Assembly (NCBI GenBank): GCA_934122215.1
Contig: CAKOWF010000031.1
Location: forward strand, 1-12,426
Direction of reading: 5' to 3'
From: an uncultured Bacilli bacterium
Lineage (GTDB): Bacteria; Bacillota_I; Bacilli_A; RF39; UBA660
DNA length: 12,426 bases
In this document: positions 5,898 to 12,358 of the stretch, piece after piece
Position numbering within the stretch: the stretch's first letter is position 1
How the letters are laid out: each line of letters opens with the position of its first letter
Translations under genes and position numbers: made by a program
Notes under the pieces: generated by a model
The model's database searches: none
Seen by the model: the letters and a program-made list of their open reading frames with translations, nothing else
Told to the model about the DNA's origin: nothing

Positions 5898-6737
5898 CTA
5901 TACTTTACTTAATAACTCCTTTAATATATTTTTATCTTCTATTTTATTTAAAGCAAAACATTTATTTCCTAAATCTTTAAATGATGCTCCTGAATGATAT
6001 AATATTTTTTTATCTAATATTACAAATCTATCATGAAATTTATTATTTATTACTATTTTTAAATTTTTATATTGTTTTTGATATTTTTCATAATCTATAT
6101 TGTTATATTTATTAGTTATAATTGTAATATTTTTATCTAATAAACAAGTTATATCCAATATTGTTTTATCTACATAATTATCTATAATTATTATTTCTTT
6201 TTCAGCTTTATTTAATATATCAACTAATAATGAATATGCATCATATATTTGTCCTTCATAAAATATATGATTGTTTTTTTCTTTAAATTTGTTCAATGTT
6301 TTTTCTATCATATTTATTCTTTCTCTATCCTCAAAAACAATATTATTTATATAATTTTGACTTATACTACTTGCTATATATTTTCTCATTTCTACAAATG
6401 CATCCATTATTTTAATGCTTATTTGAACAGTTACTTTTGTTTTTAATATAGTTGCTAACATGGCTACACCTTGTTCTGTGAATACATTATGTCCTTTTCT
6501 AGAGCCGCCTCTACCGTTTGAAGTCGAAATTTTCGACTTCAAAAAAATAAATTCTTTTTCAGAAATTCTAAAACAAAATCTTTCTGGAAATTTTTCTATA
6601 TTATTTTTAACTGCTTCATTTATTCTCTTTACCTCTGTACCATATAATTTAGCTAAGTCCGAATCTAACATTACTTGTTTTCCTCTTATTTCATATATCA
6701 TATTTTCTATTTTTGTTTCTTCTATAATTTCATTCAT
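5898..6737 (-). CDS. ORF6N-domain DNA-binding protein with phospholipase-D-like C-terminus
   Basis: Residues about 8-120 match the ORF6N domain (YEIRGKQVMLDSDLAKLYG ... VFTEQGVAMLATILKT ... IMDAFVEMRKYI), a DNA-binding domain found in phage antirepressor-like proteins and in many chromosomal genes of gut bacteria. A helical linker (about 125-155) leads to a C-terminal domain (about 158-279) resembling one phospholipase-D repeat: KEIIIIDNYVD (180-190), then HDRFVILD (235-242), which fits HxK(x)4D with Lys replaced by Arg237, then SGASFKDLG (249-257). Such proteins occur alone and in mobile or defence-rich regions; their cellular role is not settled, and this one has no phage genes beside it. 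The ATG has GAGGT upstream. A perfect palindrome lies inside the gene at 6517-6543. Asn- and Ile/Lys-rich coding suggests an accessory gene, though the whole window is AT-rich. Confidence 0.85.
   Translation of the reverse strand: MNEIIEETKIENMIYEIRGKQVMLDSDLAKLYGTEVKRINEAVKNNIEKFPERFCFRISEKEFIFLKSKISTSNGRGGSRKGHNVFTEQGVAMLATILKTKVTVQISIKIMDAFVEMRKYIASSISQNYINNIVFEDRERINMIEKTLNKFKEKNNHIFYEGQIYDAYSLLVDILNKAEKEIIIIDNYVDKTILDITCLLDKNITIITNKYNNIDYEKYQKQYKNLKIVINNKFHDRFVILDKKILYHSGASFKDLGNKCFALNKIEDKNILKELLSKV
6517..6543. repeat. Perfect 27-nt palindrome inside the ORF6N coding region
   Basis: Two 13-nt arms, TTTGAAGTCGAAA and its exact reverse complement, flank a single T at 6530. The repeat encodes residues 65-74 (FLKSKISTSN) of the ORF6N protein, between the last beta strand before the loop and the conserved FTEQG segment. 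It contains more G-C pairs than its surroundings. I found no second full copy in the window. A perfect repeat of this length within a conserved protein-coding domain is unlikely to be chance. Confidence 0.9.
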
Positions 6738-6769
6738 ATTTCTACCTCACATTTTTGCTTTCTATAAAT

Positions 6770-6778
6770 ATCATAGCA
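6770..6778 (-). promoter_or_regulatory. Possible extended -10 promoter of the ORF6N gene
   Basis: On the minus strand TGC precedes TATGAT (6770-6775), an extended -10 (TGnTATAAT with one mismatch). Transcription would begin near 6763, about 26 nt before the ATG at 6737. No good -35 is seen. Confidence 0.35.
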
Positions 6779-6812
6779 AATAAAAATAAAATACCTAATT
6801 TTTAGATATTTT

Positions 6813-7898
6813 TTATTTTTGATATCTACTTATATTAAGTAAAATCCCAATACTACATAGTGTTATAAGTAAGCTGGAACCTCCATATGATAAAAAAGGT
6901 AAAGTAACACCAGTTACTGGTATTAATCCTACTACTACCATCAAGTTTAATATAGCTTGAAATGCTATTTGAAAGGTAATACCAAAAGCTAAATACTTTC
7001 CAAATAATTCATCACTTTTTCTAGCTATTTTAAATCCTCTAACAATAACTATCAAAAATAAAGATGTTACAATTAATACACCCATAAAACCAAATTCTTC
7101 ACTAATAATTGAAAAAATAAAATCTGTTTGAGGTTCTGGTAAATAGAAATGTTTTTGCCTAGAATTTAAAAAACCATAACCAAATAATCCACCTGGTCCT
7201 ATAGCATACAAACTTTGAATAATTTGAAAACCACTACCTAATGGATCACTCCATGGATTCAAAAAGGATAAAATTCTTTCTAATCTATAAGGAGCCATTA
7301 AAATCAATACTACAACCCCTATCACTCCTAATATTCCAAGTCTAATAAAAAATTTAAAATTAACACCACCTATAAATAATAATCCTATTGTACTAATTAC
7401 GATAATAACACCTGTACCAAAGTCTGGTTGTAACATAATAAGACCAAAAACTAAAAATATAACACCTAAAATAGGTAATAATCCTTTTTTTATATCTTTT
7501 AAGTTTCTTTCATTATTTACTAAATATTTAGAAGTAAAAATAATTAAAGCTATTTTAGCTGCTTCACTCGGTTGTAATCCAAATGAACCTATACCAAACC
7601 AACTTCTACTACCATTTCTAACAGTACCTATCCCTGGTATTATTACAAGTATTAATAATATTAAAACTGTAAACAAAATTATATTGGCTTTTTCATAGTA
7701 TTTAGTATATTTTACTCTACTAATAAATACTAATAAAAATAAGCCTATAATAAAAAATAAGCCTTGATGTTTTACAAATTTAAAAGCATCATTAAATTTA
7801 TATAAAGCCCAAATATTAGAGGCTGAATAAATCATTATAATACCAAAAGTTGCTAATAAAATAACAGTTATAAATAATGGATAATCTATTTTTTTCAT
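6813..7898 (-). CDS. ftsW: SEDS-family peptidoglycan glycosyltransferase, FtsW/SpoVE type
   Basis: An integral membrane enzyme that polymerises lipid II into glycan strands at the division septum, working with a class B penicillin-binding protein. It is 361 residues with about ten hydrophobic segments. SEDS signatures appear in order: NGSRSWFGIG...LQPSEAAK (95-115), LQPDFGT (156-162), NPWSDPLGSGFQIIQSLYAIG (214-234), LPEPQTDFIFSIISEE (253-268) with the likely catalytic Asp259, and IPVTGVTLPFLSYGGSS (326-342). These, especially the QSLYAIG-GGLFG-YG-S-QK run, fit FtsW/SpoVE better than RodA. The length is slightly below the usual 370-400. The ATG has AGGTGAT 3 nt upstream. It lies just after a strong terminator that ends the M23 peptidase gene, so it depends on read-through or a promoter I could not identify in the 50-bp gap. 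The FtsW versus SpoVE distinction is not certain. Confidence 0.88.
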   Translation of the reverse strand: MKKIDYPLFITVILLATFGIIMIYSASNIWALYKFNDAFKFVKHQGLFFIIGLFLLVFISRVKYTKYYEKANIILFTVLILLILVIIPGIGTVRNGSRSWFGIGSFGLQPSEAAKIALIIFTSKYLVNNERNLKDIKKGLLPILGVIFLVFGLIMLQPDFGTGVIIVISTIGLLFIGGVNFKFFIRLGILGVIGVVVLILMAPYRLERILSFLNPWSDPLGSGFQIIQSLYAIGPGGLFGYGFLNSRQKHFYLPEPQTDFIFSIISEEFGFMGVLIVTSLFLIVIVRGFKIARKSDELFGKYLAFGITFQIAFQAILNLMVVVGLIPVTGVTLPFLSYGGSSLLITLCSIGILLNISRYQK

Positions 7899-7921
7899 AG
7901 TATCACCTATTTAAGAATATG

Positions 7922-7949
7922 AAAAAAATCACAATATTATGTGATTTTT
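7922..7949 (-). terminator. Intrinsic terminator after the M23 peptidase gene
   Basis: On the minus strand AAAAATCACA (7940-7949) pairs perfectly over 10 bp with TGTGATTTTT (7924-7933) across a 6-nt loop, and the T run continues to 7922. The upstream stem overlaps the peptidase stop codon. The A-rich and T-rich flanks could let it work in both directions. Confidence 0.65.
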
Positions 7950-9180
7950 AATATTCTTCTATTCTATTTTCAAAACGACCACTACCACTAGGTAAATTTA
8001 TTACAAGTCGAGGATTTATAGAATATTTGTAATTCATTTGAGTAAAGTTGTAATCTACACCATATAGACCTGTTGCTATAGTAAGGTGTAAATGTTCTCC
8101 ACATGAACATCTATCCCATCCAGTACCACCAGATAATCCACAAACATTTGATGAACTCATAGTGTTTCTTCCACCACCAGAGTAACCAATTATTGTATTT
8201 CTAGTAACTGTAGATCCCTCACTTACATTAATTGAATTAAGGTGGGCATATACACTAGTATATGTCTTTCCATTAATATTGTGATGGATTATTACCATAT
8301 TACCACCACATGAATTACGATATAGTGTTTTAGCAACCATACCATTTGCTATAGAATATACTGTAGATCCTTGTGCTATACCAAAATCAATTCCTTCATG
8401 CCATCCAGAGCCTAAATTTCTATATCCCCATTCACTAGTTACTCTACCCGATACTATCGGTCTATAAAAAGCTGTTCCAACTGGTAAAGTTTTTCTACCA
8501 CAAGTTGATATATCTTCATTATCTTTACAGCCTTTATTTTCATACAATTTAATAATTTCTTTTTGATATTCAATTTCATCTTCAATATCAATAGATGTAT
8601 CAGATAAAGTTTCTAATTGTTTACCTAATTCTTTTACTTTCTTTTGAAGTTGTTCTTGTTTACTAGCTAATTCATTTCTTTTAATTTCTATTTCTCTTTG
8701 TTTTTGTTTTGATTCTTCTATTTTTTTATTACATTCATCTATTAAATTATTATTATATTCAGCTAATTGTTCTGCTACTGCTACTCTATATATAAAATCA
8801 GTGAAATCTTTGGCTCCAAAAGCATATTCTAGATATGCTGATTCACCATTTGATACTTGCATAAAGTTTACAATTTCCTTTATTTGTGCATCTTTCTTTT
8901 TGATATCTTCATTTAATAACTCTATTTCTTTATCCAATGCCGCTATATCCACATATGTTTGGTTAATAGACGCTTTTACTGTTTCTATTTCTGCATTAGC
9001 ATTGTTTATTTGCTGCTGAGTTAAATTTTGTTTATTTTGATTTTGCTGTAATTCATCTTGCTTTTGTTGTAACTCATTTTTTAAATCTGCTACTGTTTTA
9101 GCATGTACTGGTGGTACAAATGTTGGTATTAAAAAAATCATGATAGTTGTTATAGCAAATATTTTTCTTAATACTTTCAT
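7948..9180 (-). CDS. Secreted coiled-coil M23 (LytM-type) peptidoglycan endopeptidase, PcsB/EnvC-like
   Basis: A murein hydrolase acting outside the membrane. A signal peptide covers residues 1-27, with probable cleavage after VHA. A long coiled coil (about 28-215) is interrupted at about 117-133 by FGAKDFTDFIYRV, the hairpin seen in PcsB/CwlO/EnvC coiled-coil domains that contact FtsX. The M23 domain (about 238-395) has the zinc ligands H261 and D265 (HEGID), a catalytic H312 in YAHL, and H363-L-H365 with ligand H365, so the active site looks intact. Seven cysteines are present: C150, C218, C227, C291, C347, C358 and C360. That is unusual for a secreted low-GC Gram-positive protein and suggests disulfides around the active site. 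An insertion of about 20 residues precedes the HLH motif. The ATG has AAGGAG 7 nt upstream and follows the YgjP-like stop by only 4 bp, so the two share a message. Daughter-cell separation is the likely role. Confidence 0.88.
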   Translation of the reverse strand: MKVLRKIFAITTIMIFLIPTFVPPVHAKTVADLKNELQQKQDELQQNQNKQNLTQQQINNANAEIETVKASINQTYVDIAALDKEIELLNEDIKKKDAQIKEIVNFMQVSNGESAYLEYAFGAKDFTDFIYRVAVAEQLAEYNNNLIDECNKKIEESKQKQREIEIKRNELASKQEQLQKKVKELGKQLETLSDTSIDIEDEIEYQKEIIKLYENKGCKDNEDISTCGRKTLPVGTAFYRPIVSGRVTSEWGYRNLGSGWHEGIDFGIAQGSTVYSIANGMVAKTLYRNSCGGNMVIIHHNINGKTYTSVYAHLNSINVSEGSTVTRNTIIGYSGGGRNTMSSSNVCGLSGGTGWDRCSCGEHLHLTIATGLYGVDYNFTQMNYKYSINPRLVINLPSGSGRFENRIEEY

Positions 9181-9184
9181 ATCT

Positions 9185-9814
9185 TTACTCCTTTAAGTCT
9201 TTTCTTATTTTTTTATAATTTGATGAATATTTTTCTACTAAATTCCAAAAAGATTTAGAATGATTAAAATGAATAAAATGTGATAATTCATGTACTATTA
9301 CATAATCTAATTTAGTTAAATCATATTTTATTAATTCACTATTTAATGTTACTGAATTATCTCTTCTATTGCATACTCCCCATCTTGTTTTCATCATTCT
9401 AATTTTTAGTTTAGGATAAGGAATATTTTCTTCAAATATATTATACCAATAATTTAGTCTTTCTGTATATATTTTTAATATTTCCTTTTTTAACCATTTG
9501 TTTAATGTTTTTTCATCTTTTACGTATATTTTGTTATCATTTATTTCAAAATCAGAAGGCATATATATAACATAGTATGGATTTCCTAAATAATAAAACA
9601 TTTCATTTTTTTCTTGCTTTTTTTTATTTTTATTTAACATTTTTGTTATACTTTCAATATTATTATCTAGTAATCTTTTTATTTGATTTTTTGTTGTAAA
9701 ATATGCTGTTGTTACATATATTGTTTCATCTTCTTTTATTCTTATATAAGTATTTTTATTGTTTTTATGAACTATTTCTACATTGTATTCTTTATTTTGT
9801 ATTGTGTACTTCAT
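9185..9814 (-). CDS. YgjP-like zinc metalloprotease (DUF45 family)
   Basis: A cytoplasmic putative metallopeptidase. The zinc motif is H175-E176-L-S-H179, followed by FNHSKSFW (183-190), in which H185 fits the third ligand. Upstream, MKTRWGVCNRRDNSVTLN (141-158) matches the conserved TRWGSC...ITLN segment of the family. The N-terminal half (1-110) is beta-rich and less conserved. At 209 residues it is slightly short of the usual 220-250. No signal peptide or membrane segment is seen. The ATG at 9812-9814 has only a distant AGGG about 11 nt upstream, so translation may be coupled to the preceding gene, whose end it overlaps by 23 bp. It sits between an unknown helical protein and a secreted M23 hydrolase in one apparent operon. 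The physiological substrate of the family is not established. Confidence 0.87.
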   Translation of the reverse strand: MKYTIQNKEYNVEIVHKNNKNTYIRIKEDETIYVTTAYFTTKNQIKRLLDNNIESITKMLNKNKKKQEKNEMFYYLGNPYYVIYMPSDFEINDNKIYVKDEKTLNKWLKKEILKIYTERLNYWYNIFEENIPYPKLKIRMMKTRWGVCNRRDNSVTLNSELIKYDLTKLDYVIVHELSHFIHFNHSKSFWNLVEKYSSNYKKIRKDLKE

Positions 9815-10532
9815 TTTTCTTTACACCCTGATAAATGCTTTCTACAACATTTAATATTTCAAAATTAAAACAAGTATTACTTTCTATTATTTTTTTTGTA
9901 ATTTTTGGTTTTTTTGTTTTAAATATTTCTTTATATTCATTTAATGTTTGATCTAATTCATTTATTTTATCTATTATATCTTGATATTCTTTTTCTGATA
10001 ATATATTTTTTTCTATTTGAGTTCTTCTTTTTTCATCTATAAGAGGATAACTACTTAGAAAGAATACATATTTTTCATGAATTCTTTTTTTCTCTACATA
10101 ATAATCACGTAAATATTGATAATTTTTAACAAATTCTTCACATACATGATTTATAAATGAAAAGAATGTTTGATTCATTTGTATTTCATTTTTATGTGAT
10201 AGTGCTACCATATAATTTACAAAAGTTGAGCATCTAGCAAAATACATTTCTCGTGATTTTAATTGATTTTGATAATATGTTTTTTTTAAATATTTTTTAT
10301 TTAATTCTAATTCATATAAACTCTGATTAAATTTAATATCTTTTTCTATTTGTTGTTTTTGAATTCCTGATGAATTTTCTAATTTATTTTGATTAGAAAG
10401 CTTTATATTCATGAATTTATTTTCTAAGTTATTTATTTCTTTTGATGTAGTATCAATGCATTTATTTATATCTTTACTTTGCATTTGCAATTCATTTTGT
10501 ACCACTTGAAATATTTTCATTATTTCATTCAT
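9792..10532 (-). CDS. Hypothetical helical/coiled-coil cytoplasmic protein
   Basis: I do not recognise this 246-residue protein. It is almost wholly predicted helix: a Gln/Asn/Lys-rich amphipathic stretch (about 1-90) with heptad-like spacing, a more hydrophobic central block (about 95-165, including STFVNYMVALSH and FFSFINHVCEEFVKNYQYL), and a charged C-terminal helix (about 175-210). There is no signal peptide, membrane segment or catalytic motif. The ATG has a strong AGGAGG 7 nt upstream. A TATAAT at 10557-10562 on the minus strand could be its -10, but with a poor -35. It begins just after the terminator of the mraZ operon and overlaps the YgjP-like gene by 23 bp, so it is likely the first gene of a unit that ends with the M23 hydrolase. 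A scaffold or regulator of wall processing would fit, but that rests on context alone. Confidence 0.75.
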   Translation of the reverse strand: MNEIMKIFQVVQNELQMQSKDINKCIDTTSKEINNLENKFMNIKLSNQNKLENSSGIQKQQIEKDIKFNQSLYELELNKKYLKKTYYQNQLKSREMYFARCSTFVNYMVALSHKNEIQMNQTFFSFINHVCEEFVKNYQYLRDYYVEKKRIHEKYVFFLSSYPLIDEKRRTQIEKNILSEKEYQDIIDKINELDQTLNEYKEIFKTKKPKITKKIIESNTCFNFEILNVVESIYQGVKKNEVHNTK

Positions 10533-10573
10533 TTTGTAGCCTCCTACTCTTATATAATTATACTATATTTTAA

Positions 10574-10609
10574 GAAAAAATAAAATAGTAAATGATTAAT
10601 CATTTACTA
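10574..10609 (-). terminator. Intrinsic terminator at the end of mraZ-rsmH-ftsL
   Basis: On the minus strand a 10-bp perfect stem (TAGTAAATGA / TCATTTACTA, a 24-nt palindrome at 10586-10609) with loop TTAA is followed by TTTTATTTTTT. The ftsL stop codon lies in the loop region, so the last four codons are part of the stem. The perfect symmetry also allows a protein-binding role just upstream of the next gene's promoter region. Confidence 0.65.
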
Positions 10610-10877
10610 CTAATATATTTTCGTTATTGTATGCTAGTCCCATTTCTGCAACTACATCTTTTATTTTATCAAATGATGTTAATTCACTAACTTTCATATT
10701 TAAACTTTCATTTGTTTTGTTTTGTGCATCAATGTTATATTTTAATTTTTCAACACTCATACTTAGATGTCCTACACCTGCACCACAAAATATTTTTATA
10801 ATAAAGATAAATAATACTGAAAATACAGCACTTGTGTATAGCATTTTTTCACCCTTAGTTAACCCCTTTTTTCTCAT
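10596..10877 (-). CDS. ftsL: Cell-division protein FtsL
   Basis: A small bitopic membrane protein of the divisome. It has a short basic cytoplasmic tail (1-11), one transmembrane helix (about 12-33), a short coiled coil outside (about 38-66), and a C-terminal segment KIKDVVAEMGLAYNNENILVV (71-91), which matches the usual FtsL ending. FtsL pairs with FtsB/DivIC and helps activate the FtsW-FtsI synthase. At 93 residues it is near the low end of the family. The match is by architecture and position directly after rsmH, as primary sequence is poorly conserved. The gene starts 4 bp after the rsmH stop with AGTGAT upstream and ends at a terminator, so it is the last gene of its operon. The penicillin-binding protein gene that normally follows is missing. 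Confidence 0.82.
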   Translation of the reverse strand: MRKKGLTKGEKMLYTSAVFSVLFIFIIKIFCGAGVGHLSMSVEKLKYNIDAQNKTNESLNMKVSELTSFDKIKDVVAEMGLAYNNENILVVND

Positions 10878-10881
10878 ATTA

Positions 10882-11799
10882 TCACTTTATCCTTTCAATT
10901 ATCCTTAGTTTAGAACTCCTAGAGCGATTATTTTCTTCTAATTCCTTATCTGATGGTTCTATCACTTTTACTATTTTGTAGTTTGGTAAATATTTATCTG
11001 GTATGATAGGCATATTTTTAAAATTTCTATCTATTTCTGTTTTTTCTTTAAATATCCTTTTACATATCTTATCTTCTAATGAATGAAATGTTATTACACA
11101 TATTCTACCATTTATATCTATTAAATCTAATGCATCATATAGTGCTTTTTCAAATACTTCTAATTCTTTATTTACTTCTATTCTTATAGCTTGAAATACT
11201 TTTCTAGCTGGATGATGTTCTCTTTTATATTTTTCCGGAACTCCAGTTTTTATTATTTCAACTAATTCTAAAGTTGTCTCTATTGGTTTTTTTGTTCTGC
11301 TTTCTATAATCTTTTTTGCTATTGAATAGGCAAATTTTTCTTCTCCATATTCTTTAAATATTCTTGTTAATTCTTCTAGTGAATAATTATTTACTACTTC
11401 TTTAGCACTTAAACTTTGTTCTTGATTCATTCTCATATCTAGAATTGCATCTTTATGAAAACTAAATCCTCTATAATCTTCATCTAATTGAGGAGACGAA
11501 ACTCCCAAATCAAATAAAATACCATCTACTTTTGTAACATTTCTTTTATTTAATTCTTCTTTTAAATTAACAAAGTTACTTTTTATTATTTCATAATTTT
11601 TCCCTATTCTGCTTAATTTTTCTTTTGAAAAGTTTATTGCTTCTATATCTTGATCAAATGCATATAGTTTTCCATTTTTTATTTTTTTTAAGATTTCACT
11701 ACTATGTCCTGCATAGCCTAAAGTGGCGTCTACTATCACACTATTTTCTTTTAAGTTTAAGTTTTCTATTACTTCTTTTAATAAAACACTAATATGCAT
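10882..11799 (-). CDS. rsmH: 16S rRNA (cytosine1402-N4)-methyltransferase
   Basis: It methylates N4 of C1402 in the decoding centre of 16S rRNA using S-adenosylmethionine. Family motifs are all visible: HISVLLKEVI (2-11), VDATLGYAGHS (23-33) forming the SAM site, FDQD (48-51), FDLGVSSPQLDEDYRGFSF (96-114), FHSLED in the C-terminal third, and a final RSSKLRIIERI. At 305 residues it has the expected length. The ATG has AGGGGG upstream, overlapping the mraZ stop region, and the genes are 8 bp apart. It ends in tandem stops TGA-TAA. It is the second gene of the mraZ-rsmH-ftsL operon, the standard start of the dcw cluster, and comes under MraZ control with it. Confidence 0.96.
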   Translation of the reverse strand: MHISVLLKEVIENLNLKENSVIVDATLGYAGHSSEILKKIKNGKLYAFDQDIEAINFSKEKLSRIGKNYEIIKSNFVNLKEELNKRNVTKVDGILFDLGVSSPQLDEDYRGFSFHKDAILDMRMNQEQSLSAKEVVNNYSLEELTRIFKEYGEEKFAYSIAKKIIESRTKKPIETTLELVEIIKTGVPEKYKREHHPARKVFQAIRIEVNKELEVFEKALYDALDLIDINGRICVITFHSLEDKICKRIFKEKTEIDRNFKNMPIIPDKYLPNYKIVKVIEPSDKELEENNRSRSSKLRIIERIK

Positions 11800-11807
11800 A
11801 AATCCCC

Positions 11808-12236
11808 CTATATATTAGCAGCAAATAATTCATCAGCTATATCGGCCATATTTTCTTCGTTTTCTGTTATAAATTTATTCCATAATTCTTCTGACCATAT
11901 TTCTAAACGATCACTAACACCTATTATTACGCAATCTTTTTTTAAATGTGCATATTCTATTAGTTTGTCACTGATATTTAGTCTTCCTTGTTTATCAATA
12001 GTGGATGGAACTGCTCCTGATAGGAAAAATCTCATAAAATTTCTTGTATTTTTTGTATTTGGCAATTCTTTATATTTTCTTATCAAATCTTTAAAGTCTT
12101 CTGTTTTATATACAAATAAGCAATTATCTATTCCACGAGTAACTATAAATTCATCCGTTAATTCTTCTCTAATTTTAGATGGAATTATTAGTCTTCCTTT
12201 TTCATCTATTGAATGATGATATTCTCCCATGAACAT
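11808..12236 (-). CDS. mraZ: Transcriptional regulator MraZ
   Basis: A DNA-binding protein that controls its own operon at the head of the dcw cluster. It has two AbrB-like half-domains: DEKGRLIIPSKIREEL (11-26) and DKQGRLNISDKL (81-92), each with the DxxGR signature. MraZ forms a ring-shaped oligomer that contacts several phased repeats. The longest frame opens at a GTG ending at 12269 and adds 11 residues. The ATG at 12234-12236 is preferred because MFMGEYHHSID is the near-universal MraZ start and GGTGAT lies 4 nt upstream. This gives 142 residues, the usual length. The extra GTG-started stretch covers the operator repeats and is very unlikely to be translated. It is the first gene of the operon with rsmH and ftsL. 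Confidence 0.95.
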   Translation of the reverse strand: MFMGEYHHSIDEKGRLIIPSKIREELTDEFIVTRGIDNCLFVYKTEDFKDLIRKYKELPNTKNTRNFMRFFLSGAVPSTIDKQGRLNISDKLIEYAHLKKDCVIIGVSDRLEIWSEELWNKFITENEENMADIADELFAANI

Positions 12237-12241
12237 TATTA

Positions 12242-12271
12242 TCACCCACTTGTCCCCACTATTTACCACTT
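12242..12271 (-). promoter_or_regulatory. Three MraZ boxes in tandem, 10-bp period
   Basis: On the minus strand, reading toward mraZ, three adjacent 10-mers occur: AAGTGGTAAA (12262-12271), TAGTGGGGAC (12252-12261) and AAGTGGGTGA (12242-12251). All share AGTGG in the same phase. Tandem repeats of about 10 bp with a GTGG core upstream of mraZ are the known MraZ operator. A weaker fourth unit (TAAGGGTACC, 12272-12281) touches the -10. The box nearest the gene includes the GGTGAT ribosome site, so the boxes lie in the leader rather than upstream of the promoter. Confidence 0.8.
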
Positions 12272-12280
12272 GGTACCCTT

Positions 12281-12309
12281 ATTATATATTTTTTTGTGTT
12301 TTTTGTAAA
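12281..12309 (-). promoter_or_regulatory. Promoter of the mraZ-rsmH-ftsL operon
   Basis: On the minus strand TTTACA (12304-12309), a 17-nt spacer and a perfect TATAAT (12281-12286) form a strong sigma-A-type promoter. Transcription should start near 12274, directly at the MraZ boxes. The -35 is inside an inverted repeat (TTGTAAAT at 12303-12310 and ATTTACAA at 12324-12331, 13-nt spacer). Confidence 0.75.
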
Positions 12310-12329
12310 TAGATATATGTATAATTTAC

Positions 12330-12358
12330 AAAAAAATAAATCTTTTTTGATTTATTTT
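12330..12358 (-). terminator. Probable terminator of the upstream partial gene
   Basis: On the minus strand AAAATAAATC (12349-12358), a 6-nt A loop and GATTTATTTT (12333-12342) form a 10-bp stem that runs into seven Ts ending at 12330. The stem has only one G-C pair, so it is weak, but it is placed right at the stop codon of the gene at the window edge. Confidence 0.45.

Noticed and set aside
6249..6783. Two + strand frames opposite the ORF6N gene
   Set aside because: Hydrophobic low-complexity translations of the complement of a clear gene, without ribosome sites.
6804..6827. Terminator after ftsW (AGATAT / ATATCT)
   Set aside because: Only a 6-bp A-T-rich stem with a 12-nt loop; too weak to call, though a T-rich run follows.
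10879..10884. Possible use of TGA as Trp (mollicute code), because rsmH ends TGA-TAA
   Set aside because: Trp codons I checked are TGG, all long frames are intact under the standard code, and TAG/TAA/TGA all end genes. The rsmH stop alone is not informative because TAA follows it.
10627..10908. 93-codon + strand frame opposite ftsL
   Set aside because: It mirrors ftsL, which has the expected transmembrane architecture, ribosome site and operon position.
11794..12216. 140-codon + strand frame opposite mraZ
   Set aside because: MraZ on the other strand is unmistakable; this frame has no family features or start signals.
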